64,000 nucleotides of DNA, from the NCBI GenBank assembly GCA_026627065.1, contig JAPNUO010000008.1, positions 1-64,000 of the forward strand, read 5' to 3'. This document shows positions 34,825 through 43,583 of this stretch, piece by piece. The DNA is from Bacillota bacterium (lineage in GTDB: Bacteria > Bacillota > Sulfobacillia > Sulfobacillales > Sulfobacillaceae). Every line of letters starts with the position of its first letter. Position 1 is the stretch's first letter. The notes beneath the pieces are model-generated. The model was not told the origin of the DNA. It was given only the letters and a program-made list of their open reading frames with translations, and searched no databases. Position numbers and translations under genes: made by a program.

Positions 34825-35817
34825 ATGCAGGAAGTGTTCCAACCGGAAGATTTTTGGAGAGCAATTATTCTTTACGGATTGAATACTGCCACGTACAAAA
34901 TTGCGTTGGCCCACTGCCTGGTCGAATATGGACGGGGCAACACCACCGTCATTTCGCTAGAACAATTGGCGCGCGATTTTTTTCTCCTGTACAAGGAGCG
35001 ATTGGCTTTAGGGCGTCCGCAAATAGCCCAACCCGGTCGGTGGACCGTAATGGAACAAATCGTTTCGCTTGAACGTAACGGAACCATTAGTTATGAGGAG
35101 GCTATTGCGCGTGTCGCACGGGATGCGTTTAATGACGTGTTACCGCGATTTCATACCGTGCATGATCGGCCTTTACCTATCTCTTTTTATGAATTCGATG
35201 GGCGAGCACTTCGGCTGAAAGACACGCTTTTTGCTCTCTTCGCCGATAATGGCCACCAAGAGTTATTGGATGAAACTAGCGCGCGTTGGGACTTGTTGGA
35301 AGCTGCCTTTACTCTTCGACGAGAGCATTGGGAGCTAAGTAATGACATACGGGAAATGTATCTTCGAAACGGTTATGCCCGCACCAATATTACGCACTTG
35401 CGCCCGGTATTAAACGGCTATCAGCAGAATCGTTGCTTTTATTGCGGTGAGGACATGGCGCATGGAGAGATTCATGTCGACCACGTCATTCCCCGTCAAG
35501 TCATTCAGCACGATGAAGTCTGGAATTTAGTCCTAGCGCATCGCTTTTGCAACTTGCAAAAGGGCGACAATCTTCCGGATGGTCGTTATCTGGAAAAACT
35601 CATAGCTAGGAATGAGCACTTCATCGCCAGTAATCATCCAATAAAGCAAAAATTGATCGCGAGCCTTGGTGCCACGGCTGAAGAGCGCCGCCATACAACG
35701 CTTCGCCAATACGAGGACGCAAAAAGAGTGATCGGAGTGGGATGGGAAGGAATATGTGGCTATAGACTCGAGACAGACCCTCTGTTGAAGAAATTTCATT
35801 TGTTATGGAGGAGCTAA
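34825..35817 (+). CDS. HNH endonuclease with novel N-terminal region
   Basis: A 330-residue predicted DNA nuclease. The HNH module occupies residues about 200-250: C204-x2-C207, the HVDH motif (H217, D219, H220) starting the beta-beta-alpha fold, N234 in WNLV, and CN-x2-K (C242, K246), which is the complete metal-binding set. The first 195 residues are largely helical and unlike known nuclease partners I can recall; the last 80 contain a basic helical tail. GGGGGAG stands six bases before the ATG. Base composition is visibly less GC-rich than on either side, there is no methyltransferase next to it, and decayed transposon sequence follows, all pointing to horizontal transfer. A stand-alone defence nuclease or a remnant of a larger element are the main options. 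Confidence 0.8.
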   Translation: MQEVFQPEDFWRAIILYGLNTATYKIALAHCLVEYGRGNTTVISLEQLARDFFLLYKERLALGRPQIAQPGRWTVMEQIVSLERNGTISYEEAIARVARDAFNDVLPRFHTVHDRPLPISFYEFDGRALRLKDTLFALFADNGHQELLDETSARWDLLEAAFTLRREHWELSNDIREMYLRNGYARTNITHLRPVLNGYQQNRCFYCGEDMAHGEIHVDHVIPRQVIQHDEVWNLVLAHRFCNLQKGDNLPDGRYLEKLIARNEHFIASNHPIKQKLIASLGATAEERRHTTLRQYEDAKRVIGVGWEGICGYRLETDPLLKKFHLLWRS

Positions 35818-35883
35818 GAACTTGCCGACCTTCATCGTTTCCAAAGTCAAAAGCCAGCTAGCCATGAGCATACTGCACGTCGG

Positions 35884-36167
35884 CTACGGCGTATCACCTG
35901 CGGGAACCTGTCCCAGGTTTCGTGGAATTTCGCTAGCCTGTCCGTTCGCATCATTCACAATCATTAGGCCATGAAGGTGTGGCGGCTTGGAAGGCCTTTT
36001 GTAACAACATCGATATCTTGCGGATAGTCGGAGATGCGTCTGCATGTGTCCTCAATAAAAAACTGGCTGATGCCGACCAGCCCGGGACGTGTCGCCCGTG
36101 AGCCCCACGTTTCACGTTTTGCTCGTAGGACTGGTGAGGGGATTCCGAGGTATTCGTGTAAGCTCAC
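35884..36167 (-). pseudogene. Decayed coding remnant, family unknown
   Basis: The minus strand encodes a 67-codon protein-like segment beginning MSLHEYLGIPSPVL and running to IDVVTKG, after which sense continues in another frame through PPHLHGLMIVNDANG to QVPAGDTP and a stop. One frameshift would join them. It lies between the HNH gene and the ISKra4 relic. Family not recognised. Confidence 0.3.
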
Positions 36168-36225
36168 GTTGGGCGTAAGGTGCCGGGGGGCCTAAACGAT
36201 GGACGGTGAGAATCACTTCCCACCC

Positions 36226-36733
36226 TGCGCGTAGACTTACAACCCGCCCAGTTGCTGGTGGCGCTGGATGGTGCGATGGTGCATACCGAGGGAGCCTGGC
36301 GGGAAGTGCAGGTGGGGGTATGTCAGGTCCTGCAGCCGACGGCGCCATGTACGTGGACGCCCCTCGGCGCGTCGGATTACCCCGGGGAAGTGGCGGACGG
36401 CCGGTGTTTTGACTACGGCTGCACGGGCATGCGGCCGTGGCGGCGTGGGCCGAGCCGCTCGTGGCGGCTCCACGGCAGGCGGCGTTAGCGGCGCTCGTTC
36501 CCTCCGATCCCGCCGCGGCGGTCGCGTGGAAACGGAGGGATTTTGCCTATCGCGCCGCCCGCATGGATTATCCCCGCCACCGCCGCCTGGGATTGCCCCT
36601 CGGGTCGGGGACGGTCCAAAGCGCCTGCAAAGTCTTGTGGAAACCACGGCTGAGTCAGGGTCGCGTGCGCTGGCGCCGCGCGGGGGCACAAGCCGTGGCC
36701 ACGCTCCGGGCATGGTCTCGCTCGGGCCGCTAG
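36226..36733 (+). pseudogene. ISKra4-family transposase, truncated and frameshifted
   Basis: Two frames together resemble the middle and end of an ISKra4 transposase. Frame one (to about 36430) has LLVALDGAMVHTEGAWREVQ, which matches the first catalytic-aspartate segment of these DDE enzymes. Frame two (from about 36437 to 36733) has DYPRHRRLGLPLGSGTVQSA followed by a GMRW-like RVRWRRAGAQAV and a final LRAW, the typical C-terminal block. The N-terminal third is missing and the frames are out of register, so it is dead. No flanking inverted repeats were found by eye. It ends 100 bases before the nusA promoter. Confidence 0.75.
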
Positions 36734-36833
36734 ACGGAGCTCTGGGCCAGTCACCCGCTCCGGCAGCAGGTGCCGCCCCACCGGCGTTGTGCCGCGTGAT
36801 CACAATGATGAGGCACACCACAGAGTCTGGTCG

Positions 36834-36862
36834 TTGTGGCCATCCCGGGATTATGGTATGAT
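36834..36862 (+). promoter_or_regulatory. Sigma-A-type promoter of the nusA operon
   Basis: TTGTGG, 17 bases, TATGAT. It lies between the ISKra4 relic and nusA and would give the nusA-infB block its own transcription start after separation from polC. A weak extra TTGACA-like element near 36949 has no good -10. Confidence 0.7.
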
Positions 36863-36917
36863 TAGGAGAGTGATGGCTACGGCAACGCCAAGGAAGTAGG
36901 GGTCTAGTCAGTGACTC

Positions 36918-36946
36918 GGAGTGGGGAGAATGAGCCCACTCTTTTC
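36918..36946 (+). terminator. Terminator-like leader hairpin before nusA
   Basis: GAGTGGG and CCCACTC form a perfect seven-base-pair stem (36919-36925 with 36935-36941), followed by TTTT. A hairpin of this type, with GAGTGGG/CCCACTC arms and a T tract, commonly stands before rimP in Firmicutes. Here it stands 45 bases before nusA. Probably an attenuator of the nusA operon. Confidence 0.65.
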
Positions 36947-36986
36947 GCTTGACAAGGGCTGACGACGGTTTAAGGAGGATGACCGG

Positions 36987-38039
36987 ATGAACAAGGAGTT
37001 GATGAGTGCGCTGGATGACCTCGAGCGGGAAAAAGGGGTCGACAAAGAAATTTTGTTTCAAGCTATTGAGTCGGCCCTAATCTCGGCATATCGGCGCAAT
37101 TTCGGCTCCGCGCAAAATGTGCGCGTGAAAATCAACCGGGAAACCGGAGCGACTGAGGTGTACGCCCAAAAAACCGTCGTATCCGATGTCCACGATCACC
37201 GTTTAGAGGTCAGTGTCGACGAAGCGCGGTCAGTGCAGCCTGGTGCCATAGAAGGCGACGTGGTGGAATTTGAAATCACGCCCAAAAATTTTGGACGCAT
37301 TGCCGCTCAGACGGCCAAACAAGTGATCGTCCAACGCATTCGCGAAGCAGAGCGCGGCATGATTTACGATGAGTACGCCGGGCGCGAAGGCGATATTGTG
37401 ACGGGCTTGGTTCAGCGCGTTGAACGTGGACTGGTCTTCATCGATTTAGGCCGGACGGAAGCCATCTTGATGCCGAGTGAACAGGTGCCGGGGGAGATTT
37501 TGCGACAAGGCGAGCGCATTAAATTGTACGTCGTAGAGGTCAAAAAGACCACGAAAGGGCCGCAAGTTTACTTGTCGCGTAGTCATCCCGGTTTGATTCG
37601 GCGGTTATTTGAATTAGAAGTGCCCGAGATTCACGATGGCATTGTAGAAATCCGGGGGATTGCGCGAGAGGCCGGCGCCCGTACCAAAATTGCGGTGTGG
37701 TCGGAGGATCCCAATGTGGACCCCGTCGGCGCCTGCGTCGGATCTAAGGGCCAGCGCGTCCAAGCTATTGTCAACGAACTGCGCGGCGAAAAGCTGGACA
37801 TTATCGCTTGGGATCCCGATCCGGCGGTGTTTGTGGCCCACGCCTTGTCACCCGCCCACGTGACCGAGGTGGAAATTGACCAGCAAACCCGGCAAGCCCG
37901 CGCGATTGTACCAGACAGTCAGCTATCGCTGGGCATCGGCAAGGAGGGTCAAAATGCTCGTTTGGCAGCTAAACTGACGGGCTGGCGAGTGGATTTGCGC
38001 TCAGAGTCCCAAGTGGAGCGGGGAGGCCTCTGGTCATGA
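36987..38039 (+). CDS. nusA: Transcription termination/antitermination factor NusA
   Basis: A 350-residue RNA polymerase-binding factor, the normal Firmicutes length without the acidic repeats of E. coli. N-terminal polymerase-binding domain (DDLEREKGVDKEILFQAIE), S1 domain around GLVQRVERGLVFIDLG, then two KH domains (VDPVGACVGSKGQRVQAI; LGIGKEGQNARLAAKLTGW). AAGGAGG precedes ATG 36987. Its TGA overlaps the ATG of rnpM. rimP, usually the gene before it, is absent. Confidence 0.97.
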   Translation: MNKELMSALDDLEREKGVDKEILFQAIESALISAYRRNFGSAQNVRVKINRETGATEVYAQKTVVSDVHDHRLEVSVDEARSVQPGAIEGDVVEFEITPKNFGRIAAQTAKQVIVQRIREAERGMIYDEYAGREGDIVTGLVQRVERGLVFIDLGRTEAILMPSEQVPGEILRQGERIKLYVVEVKKTTKGPQVYLSRSHPGLIRRLFELEVPEIHDGIVEIRGIAREAGARTKIAVWSEDPNVDPVGACVGSKGQRVQAIVNELRGEKLDIIAWDPDPAVFVAHALSPAHVTEVEIDQQTRQARAIVPDSQLSLGIGKEGQNARLAAKLTGWRVDLRSESQVERGGLWS

Positions 38040-38305
38040 CGATTAAGAAGATCCCCATGCGGACCTGTGTGGCCTGTCATACGACCCGGCCTAAGCGCGA
38101 ATTGGTGCGCATTGTGCGCAAAGTAGACGGCCAACTCATGATTGATCGGCGGGGAAAGGTCTCTGGCCGCGGGGCCTATCTGTGTCCGACGCGGGATTGC
38201 GTTGCAGAAGCGTTGAAGTCGCACCGGATTGAGCGGGCTTTGGAAGTGGCTCTGTCGCCCGAGTTGCTTCACGAACTGGAACAATTGGGTGGAGGTGCCG
38301 AGTGA
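38036..38305 (+). CDS. rnpM: YlxR/RnpM family RNA-binding protein
   Basis: An 89-residue DUF448 protein. PMRTCVACHTTRPKRELVRIVR at the start and KVSGRGAYLCPTRDCV in the middle are diagnostic. In Bacillus subtilis the YlxR protein has been reported to modulate RNase P, hence RnpM. It overlaps nusA and ylxQ by four bases each. Confidence 0.95.
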   Translation: MTIKKIPMRTCVACHTTRPKRELVRIVRKVDGQLMIDRRGKVSGRGAYLCPTRDCVAEALKSHRIERALEVALSPELLHELEQLGGGAE

Positions 38306-38979
38306 CGCCGGCCTGGTGGGGGCTAATTGGGTTAGCGCGCCGGGCAGGAAAGGTGGCGCCGGGCGACCGCCAGGTGCGGCTGGCAATGAATAAGCGTCGG
38401 GCCTCCCTGATTGTTCTGGCGGAAGATGCCGGGCAGGCCCTTTACCGCAAGTACCACTTGTGGGCCCAGGATTTGGACGTGCCGGTTGTTCAGTTCGGAA
38501 GCAAAGTGGAGCTGGGTCATGCTCTCGGAATGGGACCGCACGCGGTGCTTGCGATATTGGATCCGAAGTTGAGCGAACGAATTCTCGAGAGTGCCGTAGT
38601 TGACCAAAGGGGGAGTCGTTTTGACGGAAAAGGACAAAGACAAGATCAGGGTGTACGAGCTGGCCAAAGAGCTGAAACTCGACAGTCGAAGGCTCATCGA
38701 CCTGCTGCATCGGTTGAAGGTCGAAAATATCAAGAATCACATGAGCACCGTGGAACCCGAGGCCGTGAAGACAGTGCGGGACATCATGGAAGGAAAGTTG
38801 CCGCCGGAACCCAAACCCGAGCCCAAACCCGCGCCCAAGCCTCCAGCGGCGACGCACACGGCGCCGTCACCAAGCCGACCCGCGCCGGCGCCAAGGCCCG
38901 CGACGCCCGAGAGGCGTCCCGCGCCCGAACTCACTCCGCGTCCGGCGAACGCCCCTCGTCCCGCGGCAACCGCCGCTAG
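38302..38979 (+). CDS. ylxQ: YlxQ (L7Ae-family RNA-binding protein), with an open frame running into infB
   Basis: The first ~105 residues are a complete L7Ae/YlxQ domain: [15 protein letters not shown], then [10 protein letters not shown] and [16 protein letters not shown]. In relatives the protein ends about there. Here no stop follows: the frame stays open for another ~120 codons, overlapping the start of infB out of phase (the infB TTG is at 38621) and giving an Arg/Gln/Ala-rich low-complexity tail. This tail may simply reflect the GC-rich Pro/Ala linker coded in the infB frame. The functional domain is secure; the C-terminal extension is doubtful. Confidence 0.8.
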   Translation: MTPAWWGLIGLARRAGKVAPGDRQVRLAMNKRRASLIVLAEDAGQALYRKYHLWAQDLDVPVVQFGSKVELGHALGMGPHAVLAILDPKLSERILESAVVDQRGSRFDGKGQRQDQGVRAGQRAETRQSKAHRPAASVEGRKYQESHEHRGTRGREDSAGHHGRKVAAGTQTRAQTRAQASSGDAHGAVTKPTRAGAKARDAREASRARTHSASGERPSSRGNRR

Positions 38980-41215
38980 TCGGCCAGCCTCCCCGAGTGC
39001 GCCGCCACGGCGCGAGTCGTCGCCGGAATCCAGGCCGGCGACGAATGGCAGCTACGCGTCTCGCGCGTCCTATGGGGCGGCTCAGCCGCGGCCTCAGGAT
39101 CGTCGGCCGGCACCGCCGCCGCGGCCGGCGGGAGCCAATCCGGCCGCGGCCGGGCGGTCTTCCATGCCCAATCGCCGCGATGCGACGCCGCGTCCTGCGG
39201 CGGGAGGTCGTCCCGGGGGCCCAGCGCGTGGTAGCCGACCGCTACAGGTTCCGCCGCCACCTCCGACGACGGCGCGTCCGGGCAAGGAGCAAAGTCGGCG
39301 AACCACCTTTCGGGACAAGCGTAATCAAAGCACTTATGAAACGCGCCGCAGTGGCCGCGATTGGTTCGATGACGACGAGTTTATCACCGAACGACGAAAG
39401 AAGAGTCACAAGCAACAACAGCAGCAGCGGGCAGAGACACCGATGCCCCCTGTGCAACGTCGCATTGTGATTAGTGGTCCGATTGTCGTGAAAGACCTTG
39501 CGGACCAATTGGGAACCAAGGCGACGGAGCTGATCAAGCGGCTCATAAGCCTCGGAGTCATGGTCGGCGTGAACCACGAACTGGACAAAGAGACGGCGGT
39601 GATCGTCGCAACCGAAATGGGGGCGGAAGTGGAAGAACGCGCCTCGGTGGAAGAGCGCGAAGAGCTCCTCTTGCAGGGCGAGGAAGATCGTCCCGAGGAT
39701 TTGCGGGAGCGTCCGCCCGTCGTCACAGTCATGGGCCATGTCGACCACGGCAAGACATCGCTGCTTGACAGAATTCGCTCGACGCGGGTCACCCAGAGCG
39801 AGGCCGGTGGCATTACGCAGCATATCGGGGCTTCAGTGATCGAATGGCACGGACGGCCCATTGTGTTTTTGGACACGCCGGGTCACGAAGCGTTTACGGC
39901 CATGCGCGCCCGCGGCGCCCAAGTCACGGACATTGCTGTCCTGGTGGTGGCCGCCAATGACGGGGTCATGCCGCAGACAGTGGAGGCTATTAACCACGCG
40001 AAGGCGGCCAACGTCCCCATTGTCGTCGCGATTAATAAGATTGATTTGCCGGATGCCAATCCTGATCGAGTACGAACCGAGCTGGCCGAGCACGGGGTGA
40101 TCCCAGACGCATGGGGCGGCGATGTCATGATGGTGCCGGTGTCCGCCCGCACAGGCGAGGGCATCGACCAGTTGTTGGAAGCGATTTTGCTTCAGGCGGA
40201 CATGATGGAGCTGAAAGCGAATCCCAATCGGCGGGCTTCGGGAACCATTATCGAAGCCCAGCTTGACCGCGGGCGCGGTCCAGTGGCTACAGTCCTGGTG
40301 AACCGAGGAACGCTTCGAGTAGGGGATGTCTTCCTGTCGGGCTCGGTCTATGGCCGGGTGCGCGCGCTGATTAACGACCGCGGCGAGCGGGTCAAGGAAG
40401 TGGGTCCCTCCATGCCTGTCGAGGTGCTGGGATTCAACCAGCTGCCCGAAGCCGGTGACGATTTTGTCATATTGGAGGACGAACGTCAGGCCAAATCGAT
40501 TGCCGACGCTCGGGCCAACCGGAGCCGTCAAGCGCAAGAGGGCGGCAACCGCGGCGTATCGCTGGACGAATTTTATCAGCGTTTGAAGGACGAAGCTGTC
40601 CGCGACCTGAATTTGGTGATTAAAGCCGATGTGCATGGATCGGCGGAAGCGTTGGCGCAATCGGTCGTCAAACTCTCGAATGAGGAAGCGCGCGTGCGTG
40701 TCCTGCACACGGGGGTCGGATCGGTCACCGAATCCGATGTCATGCTCGCCCAGGCCTCAGGGGCCATCATTATCGGATTTGGCGTGGGAATCGAGTCGAA
40801 GGCGCGCCAGTTGGCGGAGCGCGAACACGTCGATATCCGCCAATATCGCATTATTTATGAGGCACTGGACGACGTCAAACAAGCGTTGTCGGGTCTGCTA
40901 TCGCCCAAGTACCAAGAGTTGTTCCTGGGCCGCGCGGAAGTGCGCGAAGTGTTCCGCGTTCCCAAGGTTGGCGCGGTGGGCGGATGCTACGTTACCGAAG
41001 GCAAAGTCTTGAGGTCGGCGCAAGTGCGCGTCATTCGCGATGGTGCCGTGGTCCACACCGGAGCCATTGCTTCTCTGAAGCGATTCAAGGATGATGTGCG
41101 TGAAGTGGCGAGCGGCTACGAATGCGGTATAGGGCTGGAGAAGTTTAACGACATTAAAGTGGGCGACATCTTCGAGGTCTATACCCAAGAAGAGGTCAAG
41201 GCGAGCGCCAGTTAG
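38621..41215 (+). CDS. infB: Translation initiation factor IF-2
   Basis: An 864-residue GTPase that brings fMet-tRNA to the ribosome. N-terminal IF2_N domain ([20 protein letters not shown]), a long Pro/Ala/Arg-rich linker (about residues 60-230), a second IF2_N-like segment ([20 protein letters not shown]), G domain from residue ~365 with [20 protein letters not shown] and NKIDLP, then domains II, III and the fMet-tRNA-binding C-terminal barrel. TTG 38621 follows AAAGGGGGAG. Expressed with nusA and rbfA. Confidence 0.97.
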   Translation: MTEKDKDKIRVYELAKELKLDSRRLIDLLHRLKVENIKNHMSTVEPEAVKTVRDIMEGKLPPEPKPEPKPAPKPPAATHTAPSPSRPAPAPRPATPERRPAPELTPRPANAPRPAATAASRPASPSAPPRRESSPESRPATNGSYASRASYGAAQPRPQDRRPAPPPRPAGANPAAAGRSSMPNRRDATPRPAAGGRPGGPARGSRPLQVPPPPPTTARPGKEQSRRTTFRDKRNQSTYETRRSGRDWFDDDEFITERRKKSHKQQQQQRAETPMPPVQRRIVISGPIVVKDLADQLGTKATELIKRLISLGVMVGVNHELDKETAVIVATEMGAEVEERASVEEREELLLQGEEDRPEDLRERPPVVTVMGHVDHGKTSLLDRIRSTRVTQSEAGGITQHIGASVIEWHGRPIVFLDTPGHEAFTAMRARGAQVTDIAVLVVAANDGVMPQTVEAINHAKAANVPIVVAINKIDLPDANPDRVRTELAEHGVIPDAWGGDVMMVPVSARTGEGIDQLLEAILLQADMMELKANPNRRASGTIIEAQLDRGRGPVATVLVNRGTLRVGDVFLSGSVYGRVRALINDRGERVKEVGPSMPVEVLGFNQLPEAGDDFVILEDERQAKSIADARANRSRQAQEGGNRGVSLDEFYQRLKDEAVRDLNLVIKADVHGSAEALAQSVVKLSNEEARVRVLHTGVGSVTESDVMLAQASGAIIIGFGVGIESKARQLAEREHVDIRQYRIIYEALDDVKQALSGLLSPKYQELFLGRAEVREVFRVPKVGAVGGCYVTEGKVLRSAQVRVIRDGAVVHTGAIASLKRFKDDVREVASGYECGIGLEKFNDIKVGDIFEVYTQEEVKASAS

Positions 41216-41373
41216 TCAACCGGGAAGTGCCAAGCGAGCGGAGCTAAGGAGTGTTTTCGAGCCCGATGATGGGCGGCCTGGCGAATGTCTCGCGCTTCCT
41301 GGCGGTGAGCACAAAGGGGGGAAGCGACGCTGCCTCGGGCAGGTGTTCGAGGTTTTCGCGTTGCGAATTACGC

Positions 41374-41736
41374 ATGAACCAGGCACGGGCGGATCGTGTG
41401 GCTCAGCTCATGCAGCAGGAACTGGGGCAAATGCTGTTAACAGAAGTCAAAGATCCGCGCATCGGCTTTGTCAGCATTACCCGCGTGGAGCTGTCGCGCG
41501 ATTTGAGCCAGGCGCGGATTTACGTTAGCGTGATGGGGACGCCGGAAGAAAAGGCGGCAACTTTCCAAGGGTTGAAGCAAGCCGCGCATTTTCTGAGGGG
41601 CGAAATCACGCGGCGCCTGGGGTTGCGCAAAGCCCCGGCTCTCGTCTTTCGCGAAGACACCGGCATCCAGGACAGTCTAGCGATTCAGAACCTTCTTCGC
41701 CAGGTGAGTCAACACCAGGATGAAGGCCATGACTAG
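41374..41736 (+). CDS. rbfA: Ribosome-binding factor A
   Basis: A 120-residue KH-fold factor for 16S rRNA maturation and cold adaptation. ADRVAQLMQQELGQML, TEVKDPRIGFVSIT and LARVYVS-like QARIYVSVMG are typical. ATG 41374 gives the usual length but has no clear ribosome binding site; the frame is open back to a GTG at 41251, so a 41-residue extension cannot be excluded. The 158-base gap after infB is otherwise empty. Confidence 0.92.
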   Translation: MNQARADRVAQLMQQELGQMLLTEVKDPRIGFVSITRVELSRDLSQARIYVSVMGTPEEKAATFQGLKQAAHFLRGEITRRLGLRKAPALVFREDTGIQDSLAIQNLLRQVSQHQDEGHD

Positions 41737-42706
41737 AGCACTGGATGACATTACCCGCTTGTTGGGCCAAGCGCGCTCGGTCCTTCTTGCCATGCACGTG
41801 GCGCCGGATGGGGACAGCGCTGGGTCTGCGTTGGCCTTGGGCCTGGCGTTGAAGCGGATGGGGCACGAGGTTCGCTGGGTGGCGCGCGATCCGGTGCCGG
41901 AGCGTTTGCGCTTTTTGCCCGGCGCGCAAGCGGTGGTTCAGTGGGATGACGCACTGGCTTACTCTTACGATGCCGTGGTAGCTCTTGACTGTGCTAGTCA
42001 AGGACGGTTAGGAGCGCCACCGACGTTTTGGTCGTCGCTCCCTCCGTTGGTGAATATTGATCATCATTTGGGCAATCCGGGCTTTGGCACCATCAATTGG
42101 GTAGACAGTCGCAAAAGCTCGACGGGCGAGATGGTGGCACAACTTTTTCGGCATGCGGGGTGGCAAGTGACCGCGGATGAGGCGCTGTGCCTGTGGACGG
42201 CAATGTCGACGGATACCTTGTCGTTTCGGCAGCGCAACGCGAACGCGGCGACTCTGGGCGTAGCCCACTGGTTAGTGGAATCATCGGGGCTGGATGTCGC
42301 CGAAGCCAATCGCTTGATTTGGGATGAACGGCCGCTAGGCGAGGTGCGCTTTTTAGGGTGGGCGCTGAGCGCCATGCAAGTCAGCGATGACCGGCGCTTT
42401 GCCTGGGTTGTGGTATCGCGGAGGCGAATGGAAGAGTTCAACATTGACGAGAGCGGTGTTGATGCCACGGTGTATCATCTTTTGAGCGTCAACACCGTCG
42501 AGGTGGCGTTTTTGGTGCGAGAAATGGCTCATTCAGACCAAATCAAGATCAGCTGGCGGGGAAAGGCGCCGTGGAACGTGGCCAAAGTGGCCCAAGCGTT
42601 TGGCGGCGGGGGGCACGTGTACGCGGCGGCGGCAGTGGTCACCGGCAAGCCTCTCGAGGTGGTTGACGCGGTCATTGCCCAGCTCAACGGAGGTGGGACG
42701 GGTTAA
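41729..42706 (+). CDS. nrnA: DHH-family phosphoesterase (NrnA-like nanoRNase / pAp phosphatase)
   Basis: A 325-residue bifunctional oligoribonuclease and 3'-phosphoadenosine 5'-phosphate phosphatase candidate. DHH domain motifs: HVAPDGDSAGSALAL (metal aspartates), ALDCASQGRLG, and VNIDHHLGN. DHHA1 domain ends with the substrate-binding GGGGHVYAAAAV. Between rbfA and truB, the standard position for this gene. ATG 41729 is better spaced from AGGATGAAGG than ATG 41720; both overlap the rbfA end. Confidence 0.92.
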   Translation: MTRALDDITRLLGQARSVLLAMHVAPDGDSAGSALALGLALKRMGHEVRWVARDPVPERLRFLPGAQAVVQWDDALAYSYDAVVALDCASQGRLGAPPTFWSSLPPLVNIDHHLGNPGFGTINWVDSRKSSTGEMVAQLFRHAGWQVTADEALCLWTAMSTDTLSFRQRNANAATLGVAHWLVESSGLDVAEANRLIWDERPLGEVRFLGWALSAMQVSDDRRFAWVVVSRRRMEEFNIDESGVDATVYHLLSVNTVEVAFLVREMAHSDQIKISWRGKAPWNVAKVAQAFGGGGHVYAAAAVVTGKPLEVVDAVIAQLNGGGTG

Positions 42707-43583
42707 CGGGTTTTTGAATGTGTTCAAGCCGACCGGGGTCACGTCGCATGACGTGGTCGCGCGCGTCCGCCGTTTGACCCGCGAATCGCGCGTGGGGCAT
42801 GCCGGGACGCTCGATCCGGAGGCCAGCGGGGTGTTGCCTGTTGCGGTAGGGTATTGTACGCGCCTGTTGCCGTTTCTCGTCCTCACCCCGAAAGTCTATC
42901 AAGCCTCGGTAACTATCGGCCAAGGGACCGTGACTGGCGACCAGCAAGGGCGGGTGGTCATGCGATCGGCCCGCTGGCCCGTAACGTTGGCGGCGTTGCA
43001 GGATGCTGCGCGCTGGCTCACTTTGGCTGGCTGGCAGACGCCCTCGCGCGTCTCGGCGATCAAGGTCCACGGTGAACGCGCCTATCGCCTCGTTCAGCAG
43101 GGCAGCGCGGTATGGCCTGCGCCGCGGCGAGTGAAGATCCGAAGCATTGACGCCATCCAGCTGGAGGAAACCGGCTGGCGCTTTACGGCGGACGTGGGAA
43201 ATGGCACATATATTCGGGCGTTGGTGCGGGATTGGGCCGAGATTTTGGGGATCGCAGCCCATGTGCGCGCCCTTCAGCGCGTGCGGGTGGGGCCGTGGCA
43301 AATCCAAGAGTCTGTGGCATGGGAGGCGCTGGATGCCACATGGTCCACGGCACTGGAACCATGGGCCAAGCCGTGGCCCTGGCCGGTTCGGACCCTAGAG
43401 GCGCGGACTGCGGAGCGGGTGGCCCATGGAGATCCTACAGCCCTGCGAGATCTGCCAGCGTCGGACAGTCCTCTGATGGCGCTTGAGTTTGAGGGCGAGC
43501 TTCTCGCCGTCATCGAGGGGCCGCCCTGGCGATACCGGGCGGTATTCAAGGGGGAGATGGCTCGTGAATCCCAACGGCGGTGA
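42693..43583 (+). CDS. truB: tRNA pseudouridine-55 synthase
   Basis: A 296-residue enzyme making pseudouridine 55 in the T loop of tRNAs. NGFLNVFKPTGVTSHDVV opens the protein; HAGTLDPEASGVLPV holds the catalytic aspartate. A short C-terminal PUA-like portion follows. GTG 42693 is the only ordinary start near the conserved beginning; it abuts GGAG and overlaps the previous gene, so coupling is likely. Confidence 0.95.
   Translation: MGRVNGFLNVFKPTGVTSHDVVARVRRLTRESRVGHAGTLDPEASGVLPVAVGYCTRLLPFLVLTPKVYQASVTIGQGTVTGDQQGRVVMRSARWPVTLAALQDAARWLTLAGWQTPSRVSAIKVHGERAYRLVQQGSAVWPAPRRVKIRSIDAIQLEETGWRFTADVGNGTYIRALVRDWAEILGIAAHVRALQRVRVGPWQIQESVAWEALDATWSTALEPWAKPWPWPVRTLEARTAERVAHGDPTALRDLPASDSPLMALEFEGELLAVIEGPPWRYRAVFKGEMARESQRR

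Noticed and set aside
36864..36899. Eight-codon leader peptide (ATG 36873 to TAG) before the nusA hairpin
   Set aside because: The expected transcription start from the TATGAT at 36857 falls after the AGGAG, so the ribosome binding site would not be transcribed; coding of eight codons cannot be supported.
36237..37061. Long minus-strand open frame (274 codons) opposite the ISKra4 relic and nusA start
   Set aside because: Its translation is Pro/Arg/Ser-rich low-complexity text typical of antisense to GC-rich coding; the plus strand carries the recognisable transposase pieces and nusA.
43483..43563. Upstream extension of ribF inside truB
   Set aside because: GTG 43564 has a good ribosome binding site and the conserved VTIGNFDGVH follows; the extension is out-of-phase truB sequence.
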